Assembly (NCBI RefSeq): GCF_949987535.1
Contig: NC_080081.1
Coordinates: 48,892,973-48,956,972 of the forward strand
Length of the DNA stretch: 64,000 nt
Source: Balaenoptera acutorostrata
Lineage: Eukaryota > Chordata > Mammalia > Artiodactyla > Balaenopteridae
Direction of reading: 5' to 3'
In this document: one piece after another, positions 22,983 to 33,540 of the stretch
Layout of the letters: each line of letters starts with the position of its first letter
Position numbering within the stretch: the stretch's first letter is position 1
The notes under the pieces: model-generated
Seen by the model: the letters and a program-made list of their open reading frames with translations, nothing else
Told to the model about the DNA's origin: nothing
The model's database searches: none
Translations under genes and position numbers: made by a program

Positions 22983-25900
22983 ATGGGAATAGGAACATAC
23001 ATATCGATAATTACCTTGAATGTAAATGGATTAAATGCTCCCACCAAAAGACACAGGCTGGCTGAATGGATACAAAAACAAGACCCATATATATGCTGTC
23101 TACAAGAGACCCACTTCAGACCTAGAGACACATACAGATTGAAAGTGAGGGGATGGAAAAAGATATTCCATGCAAATGGAAATCAAAAGAAAGCTGGAGT
23201 AGCAATTCTCATATCAGACAAAATAGACTTTAAAATAAAGTCTATTACAAGAGACAAAGAAGGACACTATATAATGATCAAGGGATCGATCCAAGAGGAA
23301 GGTATAACAATTGTAAATATTTATGCACCCAACATAGGAGCACCTCAATACATAAGGCAAATACTAACAGCCATAAAAGGGGAAATTGACAGCAACACAA
23401 TCATAGTAGGGGACTTTAACACCCCACTTTCACCAATGGACAGATCATCCAAAATGAAAATAAATAAGGAAACACAAGCTTTAAATGATACATTAAACAA
23501 TATGGACTTAATTGATATTTACAGGACATTCCACCCAAAAACAACAGAATACACATTTTTCTCAAGTGCTCATGGAACATTCTCCAGGATAGATCATATC
23601 TTGGGTCACAAATCAAGCCTTGGTAAATTTAAGAAAATTGAAATCGTATCAAGTATCTTTTCCGACCACAACGCTATGAGACTAGATATCAATTACAGGA
23701 AAAGATCTGTAAAAAATACAAACACATGGAGGCTACACAATACATTACTTAATAACGAAGTGATTACTGAAGAAATCAAAGGGGAAATCAAAAAATACCT
23801 AGAAACAAATGACAATGGAGACACGACGACCCAAAACCTATGGGACGCAGCAAAAGCAGTGCTAAGAGGGAAGTTTATAGCAATACAAGCCTACCTCAAG
23901 AAACAGGAAACATCTCGAATAAACAACCTAACCTTGCACCTAAAGCAATTAGAGAAAGAAGAACAATAAAACCCCAAAGCCAGCAGAAGGAAAGAAATTA
24001 TAAAGATCAGGTCAGAAATAAATGAAAAAGAAATGAAGGAAACAATAGCAAAAATCAATGAAACTAAAAGCTGGTTCTTTGAGAAGATAAACAAAATTGA
24101 TAAACCATTAGCCAGACTCATCAAGAAAAAAAGGGAGAAGACCCAGATCAATAGAATTAGAAATGAAAAAGGAGAAGTAACCACTGACACTGCAGAAATA
24201 CAAAAGATCATGAGAGATTAGTACAAGCAACTCTATGCCAATAAAATGGACAACCTGGAAGAAATGGACAGATTCTTAGAAATGCACAAACTGCCGAGAC
24301 TGAACCAGGAAGAAATAGAAAATATGAACAGACCAATCACAAGCACTGAAATTGAAACTGTGATTAAAAACCTTCCAACAAACAAAAGCCCAGGACCAGA
24401 TGGCTTCACAGGTGAATTCTATCAAACATTTAGAGAAGAGCTAACACCTATCCTTCTCAAACTCTTCCAAAATATTGCAGAGGGAGGAACACTCCCAAAC
24501 TCATTCTACGAGGCCACCATCACCCTGATACCAAAACCAGACAAAGATGTCACAAAGAAAGAAAACTACAGGCCAATATCACTGATGAACATAGATGCAA
24601 AAATCCTCAACAAAATACTAGCAAACAGAATCCAACAGCACATTAAAAGGATCATACACCATGATCAAGTGGGGTTTATCCCAGGAATGCAAGGATTCTT
24701 CAATATACGCAAATCAATCAATGTGATACACCATATTAACAAATTGAAGGAGAAAAACCATATGATCATCTCAATAGATGCAGAGAAAGCTTTCGACAAA
24801 ATTCAACACCCATTTATGATAAAAGCCCTGCAGAAAGTAGGCATAGAGGGAACTTTCCTCAACATAATAAAGGCCATATATGACAAACCCACAGCCAACA
24901 TTGTCCTCAATGGTGAAAAACTGAAACCATTTCCACTAAGATCAGGAACAAGACAAGGTTGCCCACTCTCACCACTATTATTCAACATAGTTCTGGAAGT
25001 CCTAGCCACAGCAATCAGAGAAGACAAAGAAATAAAAGGAATCCAAATCGGAAAAGAAGAAGTAAAGCTGTCACTATTTGCAGATGACATGATACTATAC
25101 ATAGAGAATCCTAAAGATGCTACCAGAAAACTCCTAGAGCTAATCAATGAATTTGGTAAAGTAGCAGGATACAAAATTAATGCACAGAAATCTCTTGCAT
25201 TTCTATACACTAATGACGAAAAATCTGAAAGTGAAATTAAGAAAACAGTCCCATTTACCATTGCAACAAAAAGAATAAAATATCTAGGAATAAACCTACC
25301 TAAGGAGACAAAAGACCTGTATGCAGAAAATTATAAGACACTGATGAAAGAAATTAAAGATGATACAAATAGATGGAGAGATATACCACGTTCCTGGATT
25401 GGAAGAATCAACATTGTGAAAATGACTCTACTACCCAAAGCAATCTACAGATTCAATGCAATCCCTATCAAACTACCACTGGCATTTTTCACAGAACTAG
25501 AACAAAAAATTTCACAATTTGTATGGAAACACAAAAGACCCCGAATAGCCAAAGCAATCTTGGGAACGAAAAATGGAGCTGGGGGAATCAGGCTCCCTGA
25601 CTTCAGACTATATTACAAAGCTTCAGTAATCAAGACAGTTTGGTACTGGCACAAAAACAGAAATATAGATTAATGGAACAGGATAGAAAGCCCAGAGATA
25701 AACCTACACACATATGGTCAACTTATCTTTGATAAAGGAGGCAAGCATATACAGTGGAGAAAAGACAGCCTCTTCAATAAGTGGTGCTGGGAAAATTGGA
25801 CAGGAACATGTAAAAGTATGAAATTAGAACACTCCCTGACACCATGCTCAAAAATAAACTCAAAATGGATTAAAGACCTAAGTGTAAGGGCAGACACTAT

Positions 25901-26801
25901 CAAACTCTTAGAGGAAAACATAGGCAGAACACTCTATGACATACATCACAGCAAGATTCTTTTTGACCCAGCTCCCAGAGAAATGGAAATAAGAACACAA
26001 ATAAACAAATGGGACCTAATGAAACTTAAAAGCTTTTGCACAGCAAAGGAAACCATAAACAAGACCAAAAGATAACCCTCAGAATGGGAGAAAATATTTG
26101 CAAATGAAGCAACTGACAAAGGATTAATCTCCAAGATTTACAAGCAGCTCATGCAGCTCAATAACAAAAAAACGAACAACCCAATCCAAAAATGGGCAGA
26201 AGATCTAAATAGACATTTCTCCAAAGAAGATATACAGATGGCCTACAGACACATGAAAGAATGCTCAACATCATTAATCATTAGAGAAATGCCAATCAAA
26301 ACTACAATGAGATATCATCTCACACCGGTCAGAATGGCCATCATCAAAAAATCTAGAAACAATAAATGCTGGAGAGGGTGTGGAGGAAAGGGAACACTCT
26401 TGCACTGTTGGTGGGAATGTAAATTGATACAGCCACTATGGAGAACAGTATGGAGGTTCCTTAAAAAACTACAAATAGAACTACCATACGACCCAGCAAT
26501 CCCACTACTGGGCATATACCCTGAGAAAACCATGGGTCAAAAAGAGTCATGTACCAAAATGTTCATTGCAGCTCTATTTACAATAGCCAGGACATGGAAG
26601 CAACCTAAATGTCCATCAACAGATGAATGGATAAAGAAGAAGTGGCACATATATACCATGGAATATTACTCAGCCATAAAAAGAAATGAAATGGAGGTAT
26701 TTGTAATGAGGTGGATGGAGTTAGAGTCTGTCATACAGAGTGAAGTAAGTCAGAAAGAGAAAAACAAATACAGTATGCTAACACATATATACGGAATCTA
26801 A
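22983..26801 (+). pseudogene. L1 ORF2 (endonuclease, reverse transcriptase), full length with four nonsense codons
   Basis: One continuous frame of 1272 codons plus terminal stop, close to human ORF2p (1275 aa). Premature stops are at codons 329 (23967), 413 (24219), 897 (25671) and 1031 (26073); no frameshift is present. The endonuclease residues expected from human L1 are all there: N13, E42 (QETH), D144 and N146 (GDFN), D204 (SRIDH) and D228/H229 (SDH). The reverse transcriptase has [13 protein letters not shown] and the FADD box at about residues 699-702. A C-terminal knuckle CX3CX7HX4C begins at about residue 1129. At codon 1031 the other L1 copies here read CAA, so that stop is a C-to-T change. 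The first stop leaves a 328-residue endonuclease-only product. It cannot drive autonomous transposition. Confidence 0.95.
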
Positions 26802-27182
26802 GGGAAAAAAAAAAAAGCCATGAAGAACCTAGTGGCAAGACGGGAATAAAGATACAGACCTACTAGCAAATGGACTTGAGGATATGGGGAGGGGGTGGGC
26901 TGAGATGTGACAGGGTAAGAGAGTGTCATGGACATATATACACTACCAAATGTAAAATAGATAACTAGTGGGAAGCAGCCGCACAGCACAGGGAGATCAG
27001 CTCGGTGCTTTGTGACCACCTAGAGGGGTGGGATGGGGAGGGTGGGAGGGAGGGAGATGCAAGAGGGAAGAGAAATGGGAACATATTGTATATGTATAAC
27101 TGATTCACTTTGTTATAAAGCAGAAGCTAACACACCATTGTAAGGCAATTATACTTCAATAAAGATGTTTAAAAAAAAAAAA
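26802..27182 (+). other. L1 3'UTR with G-rich tract and poly(A) tail
   Basis: An A-run follows the ORF2 stop. The G-rich tract 27025-27054 contains seven or more runs of at least three G and could fold as a G-quadruplex. AATAAA is at 27158-27163 and the tail starts at about 27171. The same architecture recurs at 28705-29083, and inverted at 29805-30206. Confidence 0.88.
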
Positions 27183-27183
27183 A

Positions 27184-28704
27184 AAAAGAATAAAATATCT
27201 AGGACTAAACCTACCTAAGGAGACAAAAGACCTGTATGCAAAAAATTATAAGACACTGATGAAAGAAATTAAAGATGATACAAATAGATGGAGAGATATA
27301 CCATGTTTTTGGATTGGAAGAATCAACATTGTGAAAATGACTCTACTACCCAAAGCAATCTACAGATTCAATGCAATCCCTATCAAACTACCACTGGCAT
27401 TTTTCACAGAAGTAGAACAAAAAATTTCACAATTTGTATGGAAACACAAAAGAACCCGAATAGCCAAAGCAATCTTGAGAATGAAAACTGGAGCTGGAGG
27501 AATCAGGCTCCCTGACTTCAGACTATACTACAAAGCTACAGTAATCAAGACAGTCTGATACTGGTACAAAAACAGAAATATAGATGAATGGAACAGGATA
27601 GAAAGCCCAGAGATAAACCTATGCACATATGGTCACCTTATCTTTGATAAAGGAGGCAAGAATATACAGTGGAGAAAAGACAGCCTCTTCATAAGTCGTG
27701 CTGGGAAAACTGGACAGGTACATGTAAAAGTATGAAATTAGAAAACTCCCTAACACCATACACAAAAATAAACTCAAAATGGATTAAAAACATAAATGTA
27801 AGGCCAGACATCATCAAACTCTTAGAGGAAAACATAGGCAGAACACACTATGACATAAATCACAGCAAGATCCTTTTTGACCCAGCTCCTAGAGAAATAG
27901 AAATAAAAACAAAAATAAACAAATGGGACCTAATGAAACTTAGAAGCTTTTGCATAGCAAAGGAAACCATAAACAAGACGAAAAGACAACCCTCAGAATG
28001 GGAGAAAATATTTGCAAATGAAGCAACTGACAAAGGATTAATCTCCAAAATTTACAAGCAGCTCAATATCAAAATAACAAACAACCTAATCCAAAAATGG
28101 GCAGAAGACCTAAATAGACATTTCTCCAAAGAAGATATACAGATTGCCAACAAACACATGAAAGAATGCTCAACATCATTAATCATTAGAGAAATGCAAA
28201 TCAAAACTGCAATGTGATATCATCTCACACCAGTCAGAATGGTCATCATCAAAAAATCTAGAAACAATAAATGCTGGAGAGGGTTTGGAGAAGAGGGAAC
28301 ACTTGCACTGTTGGTGGGAATGTAAATTGATACAGCCACTATGGAGAACAGTATAGAGGTTCCTTAAAAAACTAAAACTAGAACTACCATACGACCCAGC
28401 AATCCCACTACTGGGCATATACCCTGAGAAAACCATAATTCAAAAAGAGTCATGTACCAAAATGTTCATTGCAGCTCTATTTACAATAGCCAGGAAATGG
28501 AAGCAACCTAAGTGTCCATCATTGGATGAATGGATAAAGAAGATATGGCACATATTTATAATGGAATATTACTCAGCCATAAAAATAAATGAAATGGAGT
28601 TATTTGTAGTGAGGTGGATGGAGTTAGAGTCTGTTATACAGAGTGAAGTAAGTCAGAAAAAGAAAAACAAATATTGTATGCTACCACTTATATATGGAAT
28701 CTAA
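27184..28704 (+). pseudogene. Outer L1 ORF2, second part (C-terminal half)
   Basis: This continues the ORF2 interrupted at 20274. Open segments are 27259-27558 (C-terminal reverse transcriptase and thumb region), 27669-28217 (with [20 protein letters not shown]) and 28462-28704 (with [15 protein letters not shown] and the end of ORF2). They are broken by stops near 27556 and 28216 and by frameshifts near 27690 and 28230-28460. The C-terminal knuckle region is frameshifted ('ggagaagaggg' in place of the intact pattern). No protein is expected. Confidence 0.92.
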
Positions 28705-29083
28705 GGGGAAAAAAAAGGGTCATGAAGAACCTAGTGGCAAGACGGGAATAAAGACACAGACCTACTAGAGAATGGACTTGAGTATATGGGGAGGGGAAAG
28801 TGTAAGCTGTGACAAAGTAAGAGAGTGGCATGGACATATATACACTACCAAAAGTAAAATAGATAGCTAGTGGGAAGCAACTGCATAGCACAAGTAGGTC
28901 AGCTCGGTGCTTTGTGACCACCTAGAGGGGTGGGATAGGGAGGGTGGGAGGGAGGGAGATGCAAGAGGGAAGAGATATGGGAACATATGTATATGTATAA
29001 CTGATTCACTTTGTTATAAAGTAGAAACTAACACACCATTGTAAAGCAATTATACTCCAATAAAGATGTTAAAAAAAAAAAAA
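28705..29083 (+). other. Outer L1 3'UTR and poly(A) tail
   Basis: It resembles the nested copy's 3'UTR closely. A G-rich tract lies at 28927-28957, AATAAA at 29059-29064, and the A-tail at about 29070-29085, directly followed by the right TSD copy. Confidence 0.9.
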
Positions 29084-29097
29084 AAGAGAGGAAGCAT

Positions 29098-29790
29098 GTG
29101 AGACTGTGAAGAAAATATTCTTATGTTTCTGCACAGCCAGGGCTTTCTGAGAAAATTTTACTGAAACTTGGGATCTGAACTAAAAGACAAACCTGAAGTT
29201 AAATTATGACTGAGTAGATAGTGAGAAACCATCCAGAGATACTGACCTTTCTGGACCATGTGCTTATATTTTAAGTGGGGATGAGACCTGGGATGGAGGC
29301 GATACTGCTGGGTTGTGGATATAAGAGTTTTACCTTTCTCCTGGAGAATTTATTTACATTCCAAAGGGTTAGAACCCAGGATCCTTTCCCTCACATTTCT
29401 AAGGAAACTTTCTCAGGAGGGGACGCAGCAGCTGTCTCTCTTTTGTATAAATGCATAGATTTAAGTTTGTTCATTTCTTCCCCTACAGTAAAGATGCCTT
29501 ATGAGTAGAATTTTATCTAGCTTTCACCATATTCCCTAGAGGTAAAAATTGGGACACAAGAGAACTACACATTTATTATTTGTTGTAAGTAAATGACAAT
29601 AATTTATTCTGCTTCAGAAACTTTGCCTGTGCATTTAGGACATTAATACATATAGATATAAAAACTTAACAAAGTTTTTTTTGGGAAAAAAAAAAAGATC
29701 GTGTATTCTGCCAGATTGTGGCAATATCAGACAAGTCCCAGTGATGAAAGTAGGAATGGGGATTCTTGTTATTCCAGAGGTGACTTCAGT
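29098..29790. other. Spacer between two L1 insertions
   Basis: About 690 bp with no recognised repeat or gene. It is the loop of a large inverted repeat formed by the flanking L1 3' halves. One open frame (29275-29508, 77 codons) has no recognisable motif. Confidence 0.6.
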
Positions 29791-32025
29791 ACAGTTTTGC
29801 TTTATTTTTTATTTTTTTTTTATTTTTTAATATCTTTATTGAAGTATAATTGCTTTACAGTGGTGTGTTAGTTTCTGCTTTATAACAAAGTGAATCAGCT
29901 ATACATATACATATATCCTCATATCTCTTCCCTCTTGAGTCTCCCTACCTCCCACCCTGCCTATCCCACCCCTCTAGGTGTTCACAAAGCACCAAGCTGA
30001 TCTCCCTGTGCTATGTGGCTGCTTCCCACTAGCTATCTATTTTACATTTGGTAGTATATATAAGTCCATGCCACTCTCTCACTTCGTCCCAGCTTACCCT
30101 TCCCCCTCCCTGCGTCCTCAAGTCCATTCTCTAGTAGGTCTGGATCTTTATTCCTGTCCTGCCCCTAGGTTCTTCATAACAATTTTTTTTTTTTTTTTTT
30201 TTTTTTTAGATTTCATATATATGTGTTAGCAAACGGTATTTGTTTTTCTCTTTCTGACTTACTTCACTCTGTATGACAGACTCTAGGTCCATCCACCTCA
30301 CTACAAGTAACTCAATTTCATTTCTTTTTATGGCGGAGTAATATTCCATTGTATATATGTGTCACATCTTCTTTATCCATTCATCTGTCAATGAACACTT
30401 TGTTTCCATGTCCTGGTTATTGTAAATAGAGCTGCAATGAACATTTTAGTACATGACTCTTTCTGAATTATGGTTTTCTCAGGGTATATGTCCAGTAGTG
30501 GGATTGCTGGGTCGTATGGTAGTTCTAGTTTTAGTTTTTGAAGGAACCTCCATACTGTTCTCCATAGTGGCTGTATCAATTTACATTCCTACCAACAGTG
30601 CAAGAGTGTTCCCTCTTCTCCACACCCTCTCCAGCATTTATTGTTTCTAGATTTTTTGATGATGGCCATTCTGCCAGCTGTGAGGTGATAACTCATTGTA
30701 GTTTTGATTTTCATTTCTCTAATGATTAATGATGTTGAGCATTCTTTCATGTGTTTGTTGGTAATCTGTATATCTTGTTTGGAGAAATGTCTAGTTAGGG
30801 CTTCTACCCATTTTTGGATTGGGCTGTTTTTTTTTTTTTTTTTTTTTGATATTGAGCTGCATGAGCTGCTTGTAAATTTTGGAGATTAATCCTTTGTCAG
30901 TTGCTTCATTTGCAAATATTTTCTCCCATTCTGAGGGTTGTCTTTTGGTCTTGTTTATGGTTTCCTTTGTTATGCAAAAGATTTTAAGATTCATTACGTC
31001 CCATTTGTTTATTTTTGTTTTTATTTCCAGTACTGTAGGAGGTGGGTCAAAAAGGATCTTGCTGTGATGTATGTCATAGAGTGTTCTGCCTATGTTTTCC
31101 TCTAAGAGTTTGATAGTGTCTGCCCTTACACTTAGGTCTTTAATCCATTTTGAGTTTATTTTTGCGTATGGTGTTAGGGAGTGTTCTAATTTCATTCTTT
31201 TACATGTAGCTGTCCAGTTTTCCCAGCACCACTTATTGAAGAGGCTGTCTTTTCTCCATTGTATATTCTTGCCTCTTTTATCAAAGATATGGTGACCATA
31301 TGTGTGTAGGTTTATCTCTGGGCTTTCTATCCTGTTCCATTCATCTATATTTCTGTTTTTGTGCCAGTACCAGACTGTCTTGATTACTGTAGCTTTGTAG
31401 TATAATCTGAAGTCAGGGAGCCTGATTCCTCCAGCTCCATTTTTCGTTCTCAAGATTGCTTTGGCTATTCGGGTTCTTTTGTGTTTCCATACAAATTGTG
31501 AAAAGTTTTGTTCTACTTCTGTGAAAAATGCCATGCGTAGTTTGATAGAGATTGCATTGAATCTGTAGATTGCCTTGTGTAGTAGAGTCATTTTCACAAT
31601 GTGATTCTTCCAATCCAAGAACATCGTATATCTCTCCTTCTGTTTGCATCATCTTTAATTTCTTTCATCAGTGTCTTACAGTTTTCTGCATACACGTCTT
31701 TTGTCTCCTTAGGTAGGTTTATTCCTAGGTATTTTATTCTTTTTGTTGCAATGATAAATAGGAGTGTTTCCTTAATTTGTCTTTCAGATTTTTCATCATT
31801 AGTGTATAGGAATGCAAGAGACTTCTGTGCATTAATTTTGTATCCTACTACTTTACCAAATTCATTGATTATCTCTAGTAGTTTTCTGGTATCATCTTTA
31901 GGATTCTCTATGTATAGTATCATGTCATCTGCAAACAGTGGCAGTTTTACCTCTTCTTTTCCTATTTGGATTCCTTTTATTTCTTTTTCTTCTCTGATTT
32001 CTGTGGCTAAAACAGTTTTGCTTTA
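29791..32025 (-). mobile_element. L1, minus strand, 5'-truncated in ORF2
   Basis: Flanked by a perfect 14-bp TSD, ACAGTTTTGCTTTA, at 29791-29804 and 32012-32025. The body (29805-32011) comprises an A-rich tail, a 3'UTR (to about 30206) and the last half of ORF2. It is truncated in the reverse transcriptase region. The 3'UTR is the same type as in the nested and outer L1s, so it is probably the same or a closely related subfamily. T-runs at 30182-30208 and 30827-30847 are expanded A-runs of the element's own strand. Confidence 0.95.
30207..32011 (-). pseudogene. L1 ORF2 C-terminal half, decayed
   Basis: Minus-strand open segments are 31923-31594 (starting at the end of the FADD-containing region: [10 protein letters not shown]), 31624-30791 (277 codons, the largest piece, including [19 protein letters not shown] and [14 protein letters not shown]) and 30579-30388 ([14 protein letters not shown]). 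The ORF2 stop aligns at 30207-30209. Frameshifts separate the pieces, including an A-run expansion near 30827-30847. It lacks the endonuclease and most of the polymerase, and no function is expected. Confidence 0.92.
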
Positions 32026-33105
32026 GTTAAGTCAGAGAAGATGAGAGTCTGGTCACTTCCTCTAAGGAGGGGAGGAATTTGAAGACATAATTTAGAAATT
32101 TAGATTAGCTGGACTTGGTGATGGACCAGGTGTGGAATTTTAGGAAGAGAGAAGAATCAAAAGCAACTCTAGATTTCTCCTTATATAACTAGGTAATTGG
32201 TATAAATTGACATTTAAAATATAGGTATAGGAAAATATTAAGGGAGAAGATAACAAATCTGAATTCATTTGATATTTTTGTTTTTTAATACCAAGGTTAT
32301 TAAAATATAATATAATATAGTTCTGTAAGTCTTGACAAATATATGTGGTCATATAACGTCTACCAAAATCAAGTTAAAGAATACATTCATCACCATATGT
32401 AAGTCCTTTTACAATAAATCTCTCTCATAGATCTCCTACATCTGATAAACACTTAGCTGTTTTCTGTCCTTAAACCTTTGCTTTCTATAATGTCATATAA
32501 ATAGAATCGTACAGTATATAACCTTTGGCGTCTCACTGCTTTTACTTAGCATCATGCTTTTGAGATCCATGGGATGTTGTTTCATATTATCAGCAGTTTC
32601 TTTGTGTTATTTCCAGTTTTTTAGTGATTATGAATAAAGATACTGTAAACATTCATGAAAAGGCCTCAACTCAGAAGAGAAACCTGAGCTAATTAAAACT
32701 TTCAGAACAATCAGCTTATGTGGAATATATAAACCTTATGAAGTATGTGTACATTAAGGTGATTAAAGGGCCAAAAAGGAAATCCTTAGAAAATCAACGT
32801 TTAAAAGCAAACAAAGAAGAGGAAGCCCTGACAGAGACAAAGGAAAGATGATAGGGAGACATAGTATGCACTATAACAAAGTGTTGGATCACAGAAACCC
32901 AGAGAGAAGAGTTATAAGTGGTCAAACAATGTTTAAAAAGAAAAAGATGTGAAAACTGTCTCATGAAGCAAAAGCCAAGTTAAAGTTAACAATGGTGAGC
33001 AGTTAGGTAGATTCATCACTGTTAAAAAAATGAATTTAAGATAATTGAATGTAGGGAATGAAAGATATCTTCAGCTTTAAGTGTCATCAGGTTTAGACTA
33101 CCACC
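32026..33105. other. Unassigned DNA right of the minus-strand L1
   Basis: No gene seen. A faint similarity to an old mammalian repeat appears at 32045-32180 ('gaagagagaagaatcaaaagcaactctagatt'). Otherwise nothing is recognised. Confidence 0.45.
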
Positions 33106-33109
33106 TTCA

Positions 33110-33540
33110 GAAAAAATGTTTTGGGGTTTTTTGGGGGTTGAGAGTCCATATTACCGTTTGGATTCATTGTCACATTACTGAGACTCAGGTGTAAGAGGAA
33201 GAGTTGGACAACTCCATCCAGGAGGTCCAGCTTCTACGAGATCAACTGCCCTTCCTGACTTGTCTTTAACTCAAGTAGGCAAGGGTTCTAGTGAAGAGGA
33301 CTCATCAAGTTGGGAATGAGTAGAAAATCATGTCTTTAAGAAGACTGAATTCTTTCAACAATCTTGTAAATGAATCTAGAAGTGCCTCCTTGCTCAGCCA
33401 GTACTTTGGTCTCCAATGAAGTCTCAACACAGCCATGCCTGGATTCTTTACCAACAGACACTGTGAGACAATAAATGTGTATTTTTTTAAGTTGTGCAGT
33501 TTGGGGATAATTTGTTATGCAGCAATAAATAACTTATATA
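33110..33540 (+). mobile_element. MaLR/MLT1-like LTR relic
   Basis: The end of the segment (33440-33535) has the order 'cagacactgtgagacaataaatgtg', a T-run, 'aagttgtgcagtttggggataatttgttatgcagcaataaata'. This recalls the 3' end of MLT1-class LTRs. The 5' part is too diverged to align by eye, so the start is approximate. Confidence 0.45.

Larger units (their letters stand above)
20275..27182 (+). mobile_element. Full-length young L1 nested inside the outer L1
   Basis: About 6.9 kb. It comprises a 5'UTR of about 1.76 kb (20275-22030) with a duplicated module, ORF1 (22031-22924, intact), a 58-bp inter-ORF spacer, ORF2 (22983-26801, full length, single frame, four premature stops) and a 3'UTR of about 370 bp. 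The 3'UTR carries a G-rich tract (27025-27054), an AATAAA signal (27158-27163) and a poly(A) tail. The 14-20 bp TSD shows insertion into the outer L1's ORF2. Lack of frameshifts in ORF2 and intact ORF1 point to a fairly recent insertion. It is no longer autonomous because of the ORF2 stops. Confidence 0.97.
18776..29097 (+). mobile_element. L1 insertion with inverted 5' part, interrupted by a nested L1
   Basis: The outer L1 is flanked by a perfect 14-bp TSD, AAGAGAGGAAGCAT, at 18776-18789 and 29084-29097. Its 5' portion (about 18787-19554) is in minus orientation and corresponds to 5'UTR plus the first part of ORF1 (equivalent to about 21692-22428 of the inner copy). At about 19555 it switches to plus-strand ORF2, equivalent to about 24564 onwards. 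This layout is typical of twin priming during L1 integration, with about 2.1 kb of L1 sequence lost at the switch. The plus part continues to 20274, is interrupted by the full-length L1 (20275-27182), and resumes at about 27184. It ends with an AATAAA signal at 29059-29064 and a poly(A) tail. Confidence 0.95.

Noticed and set aside
24803..25261. 152-codon minus-strand frame inside L1 ORF2
   Set aside because: An antisense shadow of the reverse transcriptase. The same shadow recurs over the other L1 copies (6733-7140, 31601-32026).
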